A DNA stretch of 14,828 nucleotides from Lachnospiraceae bacterium. Lineage in GTDB: Bacteria; Bacillota_A; Clostridia; Lachnospirales; Lachnospiraceae. The position numbers were made by a program, and so were the translations under genes. Positions 5,078-13,825 of this stretch are shown piece by piece. How positions within the stretch are numbered: position 1 is the first letter of the stretch; each line of letters begins with the position of its first letter. The stretch is taken from assembly GCA_024699595.1 (NCBI GenBank), contig JAILPG010000301.1, positions 1 through 14,828 of the forward strand, read 5' to 3'. Under the pieces are notes generated by a model. It had not been told where the DNA came from and searched no databases. It was given only the letters and a program-made list of their open reading frames with translations.

Positions 5078-8000
5078 ACACCTCCACAAGCCTGAAATCT
5101 TTTATCCTTCCGTAAACAGGCGGTGCATCGATCCTGAGACCTATCCTTGCATTTCCGGCTTCGGGTATTTCCACATCCAGAGATGTGAGCACAAAGTCGA
5201 TATCCGAAGGATAGATGTCTTTTTCAAAGAGCACCTCCTCATTGCAGGAGATCTTTTTAAGATAGAGTCTTACACTGACACCGGTGGTGTTTGTGCCGCG
5301 ATATTCCACGGAAAGCCGGTATTTACCAGCTTTTTCGATACGGATATCCCCGCTGACCTCGAAAATGAAATTTGAAAGACTTGAAAAATCAAGCTCTCCG
5401 TTTTCCCATTTTATGTCCACGCTGTCAGGCTTTCTCCATATCCACCAGCCCGAGGTCTCATCCGTTGGATCGCACTCAGGAATAAGATTGGTCCCGGCGG
5501 GAGGCAGTTCCTCTTCATTCTTTTTGTAGAGTGACGCGATATAGCCATCAAGGTCGGAAACAAAAGGATTAGACGGATTGAAATCCCTGAAGGCTGTAAA
5601 TGATGGAAGCAGTCTTCCTTCCGTATCCATCATTCCCATATTTTCATCCCAGCTTGTTAAGTTCTTATCGGTAAAGCAGAGCGGCTCCCAGTAATATACT
5701 CCGGTCTTTCTCTCACCGGAAACACTTGAGGCTATCTGCATCACGAGAGAGAGTGCCTTGCGCTGTTCCTCTATTCCGGCAGGATATCCTGCCATCTTCA
5801 TCATTTCGCGATTGACATGCTCCAGAGGACAGTGCCTCCAGGGATGTGCGGCCTCCACAATATATACAGGCAGCTTGTAACGGTCGATGAGATGTGTCAT
5901 GGAATCTTTCAGATCCTTGAAAGTACCGTGCCAGAATGAATAGAAGGAAATCCCGATGGCGTCGATCCTGTCCATTCCCGCCGCAAACATCGCATCAAAC
6001 CAGTCACGCAGGCAGAAGAAACGTCCGCCCTGATCCAGATGGATCATAACCTCAATGCTTTCCGAAATATCACGCACTGCTCGTATCCCCGCGTTGATAA
6101 GAATTGCAAGTGACTTATAATCGGGAACGGCTCCATCGGGGAAGAGAATTCCGCTCCTGACTTCGTTTCCGATCTGTACAATATCCGGAAGAGCGTCATT
6201 TTGCGAAAGTCTGACCAGCACATTATACGTATAGTCATATACCGCCTGTGTGAGGCCGTCAAAGTCAAGATCTTCCCAGGCAGCGGGCTTTCTCTGTTTT
6301 CCGGGATCAGCCCAGTGATCGGAATAATGGAAATCCAGCAGAAAATGCATATCCCTCTCTTTTATCCTGCGTGCCATCGCTATGGTCCGCTCAAGGTCGC
6401 AATATCCTCCGGATTCCGGTACGTTTGAGGGTTCGTTCCATATACGGAGACGGACAGCGTTCACGCCGTACTTTGAAAGAAGATCCATGGGATCCCTTGC
6501 TGTTGCGTCCATGTCCTTAAAGACAAGGCCTTTTTCCTCTTTTTCCGGAATGCTCGACACATCGACACCCTTTAAGAACCGCGGTCTTTCAATAGGCTGT
6601 GTGACTATGGGTTTTCCGCTTGCTTTACTGTGACCGGTGCGCTTTACCTCATACATGTGCCTGTCGGCCATCACAAGGTATTCTTCCGGTGTACGTAAAG
6701 ATCCGGGATCCGTATAGATCACTCCGCTGCTCACTTCAATGTTCCGTGCACTCAGCCCGTCGTGAACACGTGAGGTAAAGCGGTTAACCTTTTCTTCGGA
6801 TGCGTAGGGGATGAACACGACAAATTCATCACCGCCGAAACGGTAGGCATAGGAATCTTTTGGCTTATATGCGTTGATCGCCTCCGATATGGATATAAGA
6901 ACCTTGTCGCCAAAGTCATGTCCGTAAGTATCGTTGATAGCCTTGAAACGATCGACATCAAAGAAGCACACGGCGCAGACAATGCCGCCCTTACAATAAA
7001 TATCAAACTTTGGCAGGATCATTTCATTGTAGGAGAGCCTGTTATACAGACCGGTAAGAACATCACGGTTATAAAGCTCTCTCATCCTGTCAGCCGCGTT
7101 TTCCAGCTGTGTCTGTATAAAAAGGTTTTCGAGACTGCTTAGGAAGGTGTGGTGCACATCATAGAACATGTAGTGATCATACAGAAAACCGGGATCCAAC
7201 AGTATGGTCATTCCGACTCTTTTGTTTCGAAAATGGATCGGGAAGAACATGAAATCCCTGGACTGTTCGGAAGATGCCAGATATCCCATAACATCTTTAT
7301 AAGTCCTTATAGAATACAGGCGCCTGCCACGGTCCTCGGCTGCTGCTACGATGAGAGAATCCATATCAAGCCTGTCCTTGGAAAACCTGCTTTCGGGCAT
7401 GGCTTCCAAAAGTGCCTTATCCACGCAGATGAAAAGACCGGCACATTCGAGATTTCTGATATATCCGGCAAAGCTATCAAAAAGGCCGCTTATATTCTGA
7501 CATTCCGTAAAACGCTTATCAAGCTCGAGTGTGTGTTCCTCGTGGCGGTCAAGCTCAACTTTGTAGTCGATCTGCCACTTGGCGTAATCACGGTAATCAA
7601 CGAGACCGGTATTTTTGCATCCACAGGTCTCAGCAGGGATTATATAGCTGTGCATGTAGGTGTAAATGTCCACTTCCTCATGGTTCATCAGGGCATTCAG
7701 CACCTCGAATGCACGGTTGCTGAGTGTGCCGCGGTTATGATTGACACTTGCTATCTGGGGCTTGTAATAAGCTGCCTTGTCAAGATTGTCAAAACCCGTG
7801 ACTCTGAAATCTTCAGGGATCTTATATCCCCGCTGCATTGCCTCTTTACACAGGCCTGCCGCAATGTTGTCATTTGCACAGATAAAAACATCGGGAAATT
7901 CTTTTCCCGCATCAATCCATTCCGAAAAGTAACGAACGCCGGTATCGAAATCAAAGTCCCCGAACATGTAGTTTTCTTCAGAGACCGGAAGTCCCAGTTC

Positions 8001-8474
8001 CTCCAGAGTCTCACAGAAAGCCTCAAATCGCTGTATGTTCTCATAATGATAATCCGGCCCGCCGGCAAACACCATTTTTCGGCATCCGTGGACATCATAC
8101 ATGTGCTTTACCATATCCCGGATAAGGTTTTTATTGTCATTGCCGACGTAATGGAATCCCTCGACATAATAAGCAATGCTTACTACGGGCACGTGTACTT
8201 TTTTCAGTCTTTCGACCGTGGCTGCGATGATATCGGGATTCTCGGTATTGGTGCAGTCAAAGATAAAACCGTCAAAGTCATCGTAATCTATCTGTTCATA
8301 AAGAGCGTACTCGCCCTCGTTGAACTTTTCATCATGGCTTAAGTTTCCGTTGGTGTTGAAAGTATACAGGCAAATGTCAACGCCAAGTTCCTCTGCGCCC
8401 TGCATTATCCCAACAACCCAGGCGTAGGTCACACATCTTCGCCATCCGTCTGTGATCAATGCGATCTTTTTCAT
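5076..8474 (-). CDS. LacI-like sensor / GGDEF diguanylate cyclase / GH53 endo-galactanase fusion
   Basis: One uninterrupted 1132-residue protein. Residues 1-285 form a LacI-type periplasmic-binding fold without the DNA-binding head (NDNIAAGLCKEAMQRGYKIP, then VTGFDN at 225-230). Residues about 290-460 hold helices and a GAF-like stretch. Residues 465-615 are a diguanylate cyclase domain with RDVLTGLYNR (470-479) and intact GGDEF (547-551), making c-di-GMP from GTP. Residues about 633-965 are glycoside hydrolase family 53 (endo-beta-1,4-galactanase) with DFHYSDHWADPGKQ, acid/base E771 in QIGNE and nucleophile E874 in VYIVEAAHPW. Residues about 990-1132 look like a beta-sandwich carbohydrate-binding module. 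There is no signal peptide or membrane segment, so all modules appear cytoplasmic. GGAGG lies six bases before ATG 8472-8474. The canonical RxxD inhibitory site is absent. Domain calls are firm; the joint function is inferred. Confidence 0.92.
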   Translation of the reverse strand: MKKIALITDGWRRCVTYAWVVGIMQGAEELGVDICLYTFNTNGNLSHDEKFNEGEYALYEQIDYDDFDGFIFDCTNTENPDIIAATVERLKKVHVPVVSIAYYVEGFHYVGNDNKNLIRDMVKHMYDVHGCRKMVFAGGPDYHYENIQRFEAFCETLEELGLPVSEENYMFGDFDFDTGVRYFSEWIDAGKEFPDVFICANDNIAAGLCKEAMQRGYKIPEDFRVTGFDNLDKAAYYKPQIASVNHNRGTLSNRAFEVLNALMNHEEVDIYTYMHSYIIPAETCGCKNTGLVDYRDYAKWQIDYKVELDRHEEHTLELDKRFTECQNISGLFDSFAGYIRNLECAGLFICVDKALLEAMPESRFSKDRLDMDSLIVAAAEDRGRRLYSIRTYKDVMGYLASSEQSRDFMFFPIHFRNKRVGMTILLDPGFLYDHYMFYDVHHTFLSSLENLFIQTQLENAADRMRELYNRDVLTGLYNRLSYNEMILPKFDIYCKGGIVCAVCFFDVDRFKAINDTYGHDFGDKVLISISEAINAYKPKDSYAYRFGGDEFVVFIPYASEEKVNRFTSRVHDGLSARNIEVSSGVIYTDPGSLRTPEEYLVMADRHMYEVKRTGHSKASGKPIVTQPIERPRFLKGVDVSSIPEKEEKGLVFKDMDATARDPMDLLSKYGVNAVRLRIWNEPSNVPESGGYCDLERTIAMARRIKERDMHFLLDFHYSDHWADPGKQRKPAAWEDLDFDGLTQAVYDYTYNVLVRLSQNDALPDIVQIGNEVRSGILFPDGAVPDYKSLAILINAGIRAVRDISESIEVMIHLDQGGRFFCLRDWFDAMFAAGMDRIDAIGISFYSFWHGTFKDLKDSMTHLIDRYKLPVYIVEAAHPWRHCPLEHVNREMMKMAGYPAGIEEQRKALSLVMQIASSVSGERKTGVYYWEPLCFTDKNLTSWDENMGMMDTEGRLLPSFTAFRDFNPSNPFVSDLDGYIASLYKKNEEELPPAGTNLIPECDPTDETSGWWIWRKPDSVDIKWENGELDFSSLSNFIFEVSGDIRIEKAGKYRLSVEYRGTNTTGVSVRLYLKKISCNEEVLFEKDIYPSDIDFVLTSLDVEIPEAGNARIGLRIDAPPVYGRIKDFRLVEV

Positions 8475-8495
8475 TCATTACCTCCATGTTGCCCC

Positions 8496-8527
8496 TTTCG
8501 TATATTATATACGAAAAATCGATTTTT
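8496..8527 (-). promoter_or_regulatory. Promoter -10 region with nested palindromes upstream of the sensor fusion gene
   Basis: A perfect TATAAT (- strand, 8504-8509) lies at the centre of a perfect 9-bp inverted repeat: TTTCGTATA at 8496-8504 and TATACGAAA at 8508-8516, spacer TTA. It overlaps the perfect palindrome AAAAATCGATTTTT (8514-8527). No good -35 box is found 16-19 bases upstream (best candidate TTACCG at 19). This suggests a regulated promoter that is repressed at the -10, helped by an activator, or both. Distance from the -10 to ATG 8474 is about 30 bases. Confidence 0.65.
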
Positions 8528-8549
8528 GCGGTAATGGTTTGTATACTGT

Positions 8550-8583
8550 AAAGCCCCGTAAACGAAAAGGTTTGCGGGGCTTT
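8550..8583 (-). terminator. Hairpin terminator after nagB
   Basis: AAAGCCCCG and CGGGGCTTT (arms 8575-8583 and 8550-8558 on the - strand) form a perfect 9-bp stem. The stem can extend inward through AAAC/GTTT after one mismatch. The T tract after it is short on both strands, so it may terminate inefficiently or in both directions. It ends the N-acetylhexosamine operon 14 bases past the nagB stop. Confidence 0.7.
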
Positions 8584-8596
8584 GATCTTCTTGGTG

Positions 8597-9367
8597 TTAT
8601 GCGGTTTTTTCAGTAAACTTCAGATAAGTATCATCTGCTTTCATATCCGGAAGTGCCTCTTTGTCACCCACCACTATGAGATCGGGATGAAGCTGCAGTA
8701 TAGAAGCCGGGACTTTCGGTGTTATATTTCCAAAGAGTGCTTCTTTTAATATCCCTGCCTTGTCCGGACCTGTTGCAACAAGCAGGATCCTGCGAGCCTG
8801 CATTATGGCTCCTATTCCCATGGTGATAGCATGCGTCGGAACATCCGAGGGACTTTCAAAAAGTCTGGAATTGGCCTCTATGGTACTTCGTGCCAGCTCA
8901 ACCGCATGAGTGCATTTCTCAAAATGATCTGAAGGCTCGTTAAAGCCGATATGTCCGTTCCTTCCGATCCCGAGGAGCTGCAAGTCAATGCCTCCAAGGC
9001 TCTGGATCATCTTATCGTAAGATGTAGCTTCTTTTGCGGGATCATCTGTCATTCCGTCCGGGATATGAGTATTTATCTTATTTATATTGATCCGGTCAAA
9101 CAGATGAGTGTCCATAAAATATCTGTAGCTGTTTCTATTGTCTGCAGGAAGTCCCATGTATTCGTCAAGATTCACAGTCTTTATCCGGGCAAAATCCAAC
9201 TCTCCCTTAAGGTATCTCTCCACAAGTTCATCATATATGCCTATGGGTGATGTTCCTGTAGCAAGTCCTAAGACCGAATCCGGTTTTGTATTGATCTGTG
9301 AAGCTATGATATCTGCAGCCGTGCTGCTTAAGGCCCTGTAGTCCTGTGTCTTTATTATCCTTATCAT
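8597..9367 (-). CDS. nagB: Glucosamine-6-phosphate deaminase
   Basis: Converts glucosamine-6-phosphate to fructose-6-phosphate and ammonia, the step that brings amino sugars into glycolysis. The 256-residue protein has the family motifs in order: LGLATGTSPIG (33-43, phosphate loop), NLDEYMGL (66-73, catalytic D68) and LLGIGRNGHIGFNEP (131-145, with H139 and E144). N137 replaces the aspartate found at this place in E. coli NagB; this N is usual in short Firmicute NagB proteins, so it does not suggest loss of activity. ATG 9365-9367 overlaps the end of the kinase gene by four bases (ATGA), indicating translational coupling, and no strong ribosome binding site is needed. It is the last gene of the operon. 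NagA is not in the window. Confidence 0.95.
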   Translation of the reverse strand: MIRIIKTQDYRALSSTAADIIASQINTKPDSVLGLATGTSPIGIYDELVERYLKGELDFARIKTVNLDEYMGLPADNRNSYRYFMDTHLFDRININKINTHIPDGMTDDPAKEATSYDKMIQSLGGIDLQLLGIGRNGHIGFNEPSDHFEKCTHAVELARSTIEANSRLFESPSDVPTHAITMGIGAIMQARRILLVATGPDKAGILKEALFGNITPKVPASILQLHPDLIVVGDKEALPDMKADDTYLKFTEKTA

Positions 9368-10479
9368 GATATCTTCCCGTCCCTTATGGCATGCTTAACG
9401 GCCGCCTTCATGTCATCCAGCTTTTCTTCCATATCGCTTACGATCTTAAACTGGTTACGGGCGCGCTCAAGGTTGTGTGTTTCATGAGTTGTCTTAAAAT
9501 ATGTATCGCCCGTCAGATAATCGGCAAGAAATCTCATACCGCATTCATAAGTCATAAGGATGCAGGAAAAAGGAAGCAGATCCACCTCTGCCTCTGTCAT
9601 GTACTCACCCATCTCCTCCATAAATCCGCGGGTATAGGCTTCAAACATTTCAAGGTCAAATTTCACCTTGGACAGATCCGTCTCATCCTCAAGAGCGGTA
9701 TTTGCACCAAACCTGATGCTGTCTCCGAAATCATACAGCAAAGACCCCGGCATGATCGTATCAAGATCTATTATGCAGACACTTTCATCGGTATCGGGGT
9801 TCATAAGAATATTGTTAAGCTTCGTATCATTATGCGTGACTCTTAAGGGAATCTTTCCGGACTTTAATCCGGATACGATCTCATCACAGTAACCGGCCCT
9901 TGCCCTGATAAATTCTATCTCCTGCATGGCCGATGCTGCTCTTTCCTTAATTGCATCCCTTACTGCCGCTTCAAATGCCTCAAATCTCTTACCCGTATTA
10001 TGAAAATCGGGAATGATCTCGTAGAGGAGGGATGCATCAAAATCAAACAGAAGCTTCTGGAAATGGCCGAATGCACTGCCTGCGTTTAAAAGAACCTTTG
10101 CCGATGCCGCCCGCTGATATGAGACCGTGTTCTCTATGAAATTATAGATCCGGAAGCAGTTATGCTCCTCATCCCCATAATATGATGCATCATCTGTCGT
10201 TTTAATAAGGGTCAGCGTACTTTGATAAGGATTGCCGCCCTCGGCGGCAATCCTTTCTTTTAGATAGTCTGTGACCAGGCAGATATTGTGCATGAGTTTT
10301 TTTACATCGAATATTTCAGAATTTATCCGCTGCAAGATATATCTGACGGGGGGCGCTGTCTCTCTTTTGCAGTATATTACATAAGTATCGTTGATGTGGC
10401 CGCACCCAAACGGTTCAGAGTATATCATCTCGCCGTCTATCCTGAAATGACTTACAACTGATCCGATATCAAAGCTCAT
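9364..10479 (-). CDS. nahK: N-acetylhexosamine 1-kinase
   Basis: Phosphorylates GlcNAc or GalNAc at C1 with ATP, as in the lacto-N-biose/galacto-N-biose pathway first known from bifidobacteria. The 371-residue protein belongs to the aminoglycoside phosphotransferase fold. Phrases close to B. longum NahK include PFGCGHINDTYV (23-34), YILQRIN (47-53), VTHNDTKLNNILM (214-226, catalytic D218), IDLDTIMPGS (237-246, metal-binding D238) and DFGDSIRFGANTALEDE. Start ATG 10477-10479 is chosen because homology begins there. The open frame extends 46 codons further upstream, but that part is antisense-frame noise overlapping the binding-protein gene. A GGAG lies 10 bases upstream, rather far. It lies 22 bases after the binding-protein gene and overlaps nagB by four bases. 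Confidence 0.88.
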   Translation of the reverse strand: MSFDIGSVVSHFRIDGEMIYSEPFGCGHINDTYVIYCKRETAPPVRYILQRINSEIFDVKKLMHNICLVTDYLKERIAAEGGNPYQSTLTLIKTTDDASYYGDEEHNCFRIYNFIENTVSYQRAASAKVLLNAGSAFGHFQKLLFDFDASLLYEIIPDFHNTGKRFEAFEAAVRDAIKERAASAMQEIEFIRARAGYCDEIVSGLKSGKIPLRVTHNDTKLNNILMNPDTDESVCIIDLDTIMPGSLLYDFGDSIRFGANTALEDETDLSKVKFDLEMFEAYTRGFMEEMGEYMTEAEVDLLPFSCILMTYECGMRFLADYLTGDTYFKTTHETHNLERARNQFKIVSDMEEKLDDMKAAVKHAIRDGKIS

Positions 10480-10501
10480 ATCATCTAATCTCCGTATCCT
10501 G

Positions 10502-11986
10502 TTATTTCTTTGATGCCAGATATTCATCCAGCTGTGTCTGTACTTCGGCAAGATATTTGTCCATGCCGGCATCCTTAAGCGCCTGCTGAACCTTCGGAAA
10601 TTCCGTATCGTAATCAACGTATCCGCACAGGATCGGCATTATCTGTGTATTCCAGATCTCACCGATAGCCGTCTGTTCGTTTTTAACATTTGCATTGTCG
10701 AAGTGGAATGCCATGATGTCGGATTCGATCGCATTATCATCCCAGTGCGTATAGGTATCGATGAATTCGTCGGTCACATCCGTTGTGAACATCTGATAGT
10801 TTACATTCCTGAACATCCACTCGTAGAAGTATCCTCCGAATGCAGGATCATTAAGGACTATCCTGCCGTCTTCGATGGTGTAGTTCTCACCTTCGGGACC
10901 GTAGAGCGCGAAGTTATAGTTATCCTTGCTTGTATACAGCCAGTTGACAAACTTGATGGCTCCAATGGGATTCTGTGCCGAATAGGGAACACACAGAACC
11001 TCGCCGCCGCATGCGGTTATATACTTATCCTGTTCGGGATCGAGTATGTATGACTTGAGCACAGCGTCAGGAGCGTTGGCTCTTACAGAGCTTATGATCT
11101 CGTTCTCTTTGCCTATGGAACCCTCTACCCAGAGATATGTACCCTGCTGCATTCTGGAATCACGCTCATTGTAGTTGGTAGTAAGTTCGTCCCTGTACAG
11201 ACCCTTTTCATACATGTTCCGGTTGAACTGGGCAACTTTCTTGAATGCCTCAGATTCAAAATAGTTGTATGCCTTCTTGGTCTTCTCGCCGTATACTACG
11301 GTATCTCCTGCAGAACCCCATGTAAGAGGCTCATCCTGGAAATATCTTGTTAAAGGCTTGTAGATGATATCGGCAGGTCCGCTGAGCTCGGGATGAGCTT
11401 CTGCTACCTTTGATGCGTATTCGGTAAGATCATCGGCAGTCTGAATGTCATTCATGCCGACTTCCTCAAGAAGATCTTCCCTTACGCATACTAACTGGAA
11501 CATGCCTGATGAGGGAGCATATGCTGAAGGGATTCCGTACTGGATACCGCCTACCACACCACCTGATAACTGTCCGTCGGGTATGACCTTTTTCATATCC
11601 TGCCCATAAGTTGCGATAAGCTCATCAAGAGGCTGGCACTGTTTCTTGTTTACCATGATACCTATATCCTGCAGTCCGTCCCAGTACAGATCTATGGCAT
11701 CGCCTGCGGATAACATTATGTCTTTCTGTTCCCAATACTGGTCCCATCCCTTGTAGACAAGCTCTACTTCCTCGCCGATCTCTTCCTTAAGCTTGGGATT
11801 CAGCTGATTGTCAATAAAGTTGGCCATCTCATCTGTTTCCTCACCGGGATACAGAATGATCACCTTGCCGGTGTCCTTGGCCTCTGCTCCTGCACCGCTG
11901 GAAGATGCCGGCTGACCGCAACCCCCGAGGAGCATCGATGCTGCGAGTGCTCCTGCCATCAATAAAGAAATAACCCTTTTTTTCAT
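10502..11986 (-). CDS. Sugar ABC transporter substrate-binding lipoprotein
   Basis: A 494-residue extracellular binding protein. A short positively charged N-terminus, a hydrophobic stretch and the lipobox LGGC (C23) mark it as a lipoprotein anchored outside the membrane. The mature part is of the family 1/LplA-like type (COG1653-like), with KVIILYPGEETDEMANFIDN near the start and NPIGAIKFVNWLYTSKDNYN in the C-terminal lobe. That second phrase is typical of binding proteins annotated with a DUF3502-like region. AGGAGG six bases before ATG 11984-11986 is a strong ribosome binding site, in keeping with the high expression binding proteins need. It follows the two permease genes after 13 bases and precedes nahK, so the likely ligand is an N-acetylhexosamine-containing oligosaccharide. 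The ligand cannot be proven from sequence. Confidence 0.9.
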   Translation of the reverse strand: MKKRVISLLMAGALAASMLLGGCGQPASSSGAGAEAKDTGKVIILYPGEETDEMANFIDNQLNPKLKEEIGEEVELVYKGWDQYWEQKDIMLSAGDAIDLYWDGLQDIGIMVNKKQCQPLDELIATYGQDMKKVIPDGQLSGGVVGGIQYGIPSAYAPSSGMFQLVCVREDLLEEVGMNDIQTADDLTEYASKVAEAHPELSGPADIIYKPLTRYFQDEPLTWGSAGDTVVYGEKTKKAYNYFESEAFKKVAQFNRNMYEKGLYRDELTTNYNERDSRMQQGTYLWVEGSIGKENEIISSVRANAPDAVLKSYILDPEQDKYITACGGEVLCVPYSAQNPIGAIKFVNWLYTSKDNYNFALYGPEGENYTIEDGRIVLNDPAFGGYFYEWMFRNVNYQMFTTDVTDEFIDTYTHWDDNAIESDIMAFHFDNANVKNEQTAIGEIWNTQIMPILCGYVDYDTEFPKVQQALKDAGMDKYLAEVQTQLDEYLASKK

Positions 11987-11999
11987 GATAACCTCCTTT

Positions 12000-12914
12000 T
12001 TACTCTTTTACGGCCCCGGTCATGATACCGTTTACGAAATACTTCTGCACGAAGGGGTAAAGGAATATGACAGGTCCGATAGTTACTATAGTTACAGCCA
12101 TCTTGACGGTTTCCGAAGGGAGCTTTATGTTGGCCGCGGCTCCCGACGGCACCCTTCCCGAAGTTATGGCATTTACATTTGATAAGATGTTGTACAGATA
12201 ATACTGAAGAGGAAAATATTCCCTGTCGTTTACAAACATCAAAGCGTTCCACCAGTCGTTCCAGTAAGCAAGTGCATACATCATTCCGACCGTCATCATT
12301 CCGGTCTTGGTAAGAGGAACGGCTATACGTGACCAGATCTTAAAGTATCCCGCACCGTCTATCCTTGCCGATTCATATAACGATACCGGGACCTGCTCAA
12401 AATATGTCCTAAGCAGGAACATGTTAAAGACGTTGACCATCTGCGGCAGGATCAGGGATTTTAAATTGTTTCCGAAACCGTACCAGTTTACGCAGACGTA
12501 GTACCACGGGATGAGTCCGGCCGAGAAGATGATCGTAAAGTTGCATATGTAGGCGATCACATTTCTGTATTTAAGGCTTTTGATCGATAATGCAAACGAG
12601 CACATACTCGTAATGATCATCGCTGCAATGGTTCCGATCACGGTCACGGTGATAGTCACCACATAGGATCTGAGTATCCTGGCTCCGCTGTGAGCGAACA
12701 GATACAGGTAGGTATCGGCGGTAAAATCCCTGGGGAGAAAAGAATAACCCTTCTGTACGACTGCGGTATTATCCGACAGTGAAACCGAAACCACCATGAC
12801 AAGGGGCATAAGGCATGCCAGTGCGATCAGTCCGACAAAGGCGTAGGAGAAAATGCTGACTGCAGTATCCGCGCCCGATCTTTTGATTTTGCCGTGTACG
12901 CTTTGCTCTTTCAT
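12000..12914 (-). CDS. Carbohydrate ABC transporter permease (MalG/YtcP-like)
   Basis: A 304-residue inner-membrane permease with about six hydrophobic segments. The cytoplasmic coupling loop reads SLYESARIDGAGYFKIWSRI at about 178-197 (EAA motif, which docks with the ATPase). The C-terminus FVQKYFVNGIMTGAVKE is highly characteristic of the COG0395 subgroup (YtcP/AraQ type). The start ATG overlaps the stop of the preceding permease gene (TGATG), so the two subunits are made in a coupled fashion and probably form the heterodimeric channel. No ATPase gene is present in the window. Such importers commonly use a shared MsmX/MsiK-type ATPase encoded elsewhere. Confidence 0.93.
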   Translation of the reverse strand: MKEQSVHGKIKRSGADTAVSIFSYAFVGLIALACLMPLVMVVSVSLSDNTAVVQKGYSFLPRDFTADTYLYLFAHSGARILRSYVVTITVTVIGTIAAMIITSMCSFALSIKSLKYRNVIAYICNFTIIFSAGLIPWYYVCVNWYGFGNNLKSLILPQMVNVFNMFLLRTYFEQVPVSLYESARIDGAGYFKIWSRIAVPLTKTGMMTVGMMYALAYWNDWWNALMFVNDREYFPLQYYLYNILSNVNAITSGRVPSGAAANIKLPSETVKMAVTIVTIGPVIFLYPFVQKYFVNGIMTGAVKE

Positions 12915-13825
12915 CAGAACAGTCCCTCCCCGTCATTTATTTTTTTTGCAAAATGGTTCGAAATGGTTATAAGTATGAGACCCATCACGGACTGCATAAG
13001 ACCTATGGCAGTAGTATATGAAAAGCCAAGAGTCCTCATTGCCGAATATACATAAGTATCGATAACGGCTACTTCCTCATACAGAAGCGCGTTGTTTCCG
13101 ACTATACCGTAGATCATGCCGAAATCACCGAAGAAGATCCTGCCTATCGCCATAAGCGTGAGTATCACGACAGTAGGCTTTAGAAGCGGGAGAGTGATAT
13201 GCATGATCTGTCTGAACCTGTTTGCTCCGTCCACTTTGGCTGCTTCATACAGGGTCGGATCAAATCCGGCGATCGCTGCCATGTAGATGATCGAGTTATA
13301 ACCGCACCATTTCCACACATCGGCGGTTATGATGATCGGCTTCCAGTATTTGGGCTCCGAATACCATCTGACGGTGTCATGTCCTGCACCTGCAAGCCAC
13401 TGGTTAACTATACCTGTACTGGTTGAGAAGAATGCATAGATGATCGCACCCACAACAACCCATGACAGGAAGTAGGGGAAGAACATGACACTCTGTGCAA
13501 CCTTCTTATACGTTTTTTGATTTACATCGTTAAAGCAGATCGCTATCGTGATCGGAACGACAGTACCTATGATAAGTCCCCAGAAGTTGATTATTAACGT
13601 ATTTCTTACGGACTTAAGACCGAGACCTGTACCGGAACTGAAGAAAAACCGGATATTTTCAAGTCCCACAAACCTGCTTCCGAATATACCATCCAGATAG
13701 TTGTAGTCCGTGAAAGCCATCCACAATCCGCCGTAGGGGATATAGCAGAACAGGATCAGAAAAATAAGCGCCGGAACTGTCATCATGTACAGCTGCCAGT
13801 TTTTTCTTAATTCCTTCTTCATCAA
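12914..13825 (-). CDS. Sugar ABC transporter permease (LplB-like)
   Basis: A 303-residue permease with about six membrane segments, starting with MTVPALIFLILFCYIPYGGL after a basic N-terminus. It carries the FTDYNYLDG(I)FGSRFVGLENI phrase typical of LplB/COG4209 permeases. The EAA coupling loop is TLYEAAKVDGANRFRQIMHI (about 191-210). GGGAGG five bases before the first of two adjacent ATG codons supports the start at 13825. It overlaps the end of the acyltransferase-like gene by four bases and the next permease by one base. It should pair with the following permease. Confidence 0.93.
   Translation of the reverse strand: MMKKELRKNWQLYMMTVPALIFLILFCYIPYGGLWMAFTDYNYLDGIFGSRFVGLENIRFFFSSGTGLGLKSVRNTLIINFWGLIIGTVVPITIAICFNDVNQKTYKKVAQSVMFFPYFLSWVVVGAIIYAFFSTSTGIVNQWLAGAGHDTVRWYSEPKYWKPIIITADVWKWCGYNSIIYMAAIAGFDPTLYEAAKVDGANRFRQIMHITLPLLKPTVVILTLMAIGRIFFGDFGMIYGIVGNNALLYEEVAVIDTYVYSAMRTLGFSYTTAIGLMQSVMGLILITISNHFAKKINDGEGLF

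Noticed and set aside
7149..8342. Long + strand open frame (397 codons) opposite the sensor fusion gene
   Set aside because: Antisense to a gene with clear conserved domains; its translation shows no recognisable motif and no ribosome binding site was seen.
10480..10617. N-terminal extension of the kinase by 46 codons
   Set aside because: Overlaps the binding-protein coding region in another frame; NahK homology begins at the 10479 start.
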